The notes below the pieces were generated by a model. That model searched no databases, was not told where the DNA came from, and saw nothing but the letters and a program-made list of their open reading frames with translations. A stretch of DNA of 64,000 bases, taken from assembly GCA_020310875.1 (NCBI GenBank), contig CM035416.1, forward strand, positions 72,050,983-72,114,982, written 5' to 3'. The translations under genes and the position numbers were made by a program. Of this stretch, positions 63,918 through 64,000 are shown piece by piece (position 1 is the first letter of the stretch; each line of letters starts with the position of its first letter). Source of the DNA: Ceratopteris richardii. Lineage: Eukaryota; Streptophyta; Polypodiopsida; Polypodiales; Pteridaceae.

Positions 63918-63943
63918 CTGCTGGAAGACGAAAGGCACATTAG
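63918..63943 (-). promoter_or_regulatory. Candidate branch point and 3' splice site before D ORF3
   Basis: Minus strand CTAAT (63943-63939), pyrimidine run and TTCCAGCAG ending at 63918, 17 nt before the ATG. Conserved with E and, more loosely, A. Confidence 0.5.
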
Positions 63944-64000
63944 CGTTGCATAGGAAACAAGATGTAATGGTGTTCCCTTCACAATACTAACATGACAATC

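Larger units (their letters stand above)
59048..64000 (-). mobile_element. Element D: 3' half of a Ty3/gypsy element with ORF3 and ORF4
   Basis: Minus strand: candidate splice acceptor, ORF3, ORF4, polypurine tract, 3' LTR. Gag and pol lie beyond position 64000. CTCGT at 59043-59047 is the expected target copy in F. The LTR start and ORF3 place it close to C/E. Confidence 0.88.

Overview
The window is repeat-only DNA from a land plant with a large, retrotransposon-rich genome. The elements are of plant type: Ty3/gypsy elements primed by a tRNA-Asp-like site, a large non-coding LTR element, a gag-only LTR element, decayed Ty1/copia and LINE pieces, and a tRNA-derived SINE. The sequence does not identify the species. 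I found no convincing host gene, rRNA, tRNA or CRISPR array. All coding capacity belongs to retroelements, and most of it is broken.

Left half (1-31.6 kb) is a four-level nest. The oldest level is element C (plus strand; LTR from 28966, gag ends 31607). Its LTR was split by element A (minus strand; 1-28965, left end off-window). The 5' LTR of A was split by element B (minus strand; 13515-28577, target duplication CAAGC, no coding potential). B was split by element N (plus strand; 14726-21674, target duplication GACAG, two 1023-bp LTRs with no difference that I saw). N codes only for gag, nucleocapsid and protease.

Middle (31.6-57 kb). An unplaced stretch with a perfect 217-bp tandem duplication leads into a decayed copia element (32749-35269). 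Element E (35270 to about 47825, plus strand, same subfamily as C) inserted into that copia and is cut off inside its third ORF. About 9 kb of relics follow: two LINE C-terminal fragments, a copia element reduced to two LTRs and about 330 bp, a SINE, and short tandem duplications.

Right end (57-64 kb). Element F (plus, 56991-59047) is interrupted by element D (minus, 59048 to beyond the edge). D keeps a 3' LTR, a polypurine tract and two long downstream ORFs.

How the genes fit together: A, C, D, E and F are one Ty3/gypsy family. The composite order, read from A, E and D, is LTR, Asp-type primer site, leader with a splice-donor-like site, leader array of TCGCGA-centred repeats, gag, zinc knuckles, protease 1, RT, RNase H, integrase with two H2C2-like modules, a second retropepsin, a tail with repeated W-V/I-P-K motifs, splice-acceptor-like site, ORF3 (conserved domain of unknown function), ORF4 (coiled coil plus unknown domain), polypurine tract, LTR. 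The second protease, ORF3/ORF4 with a conserved acceptor, and the arrays that differ in sequence but occupy the same leader site are the most unusual features. B carries the same type of primer site and N a different one; both would need proteins supplied in trans.
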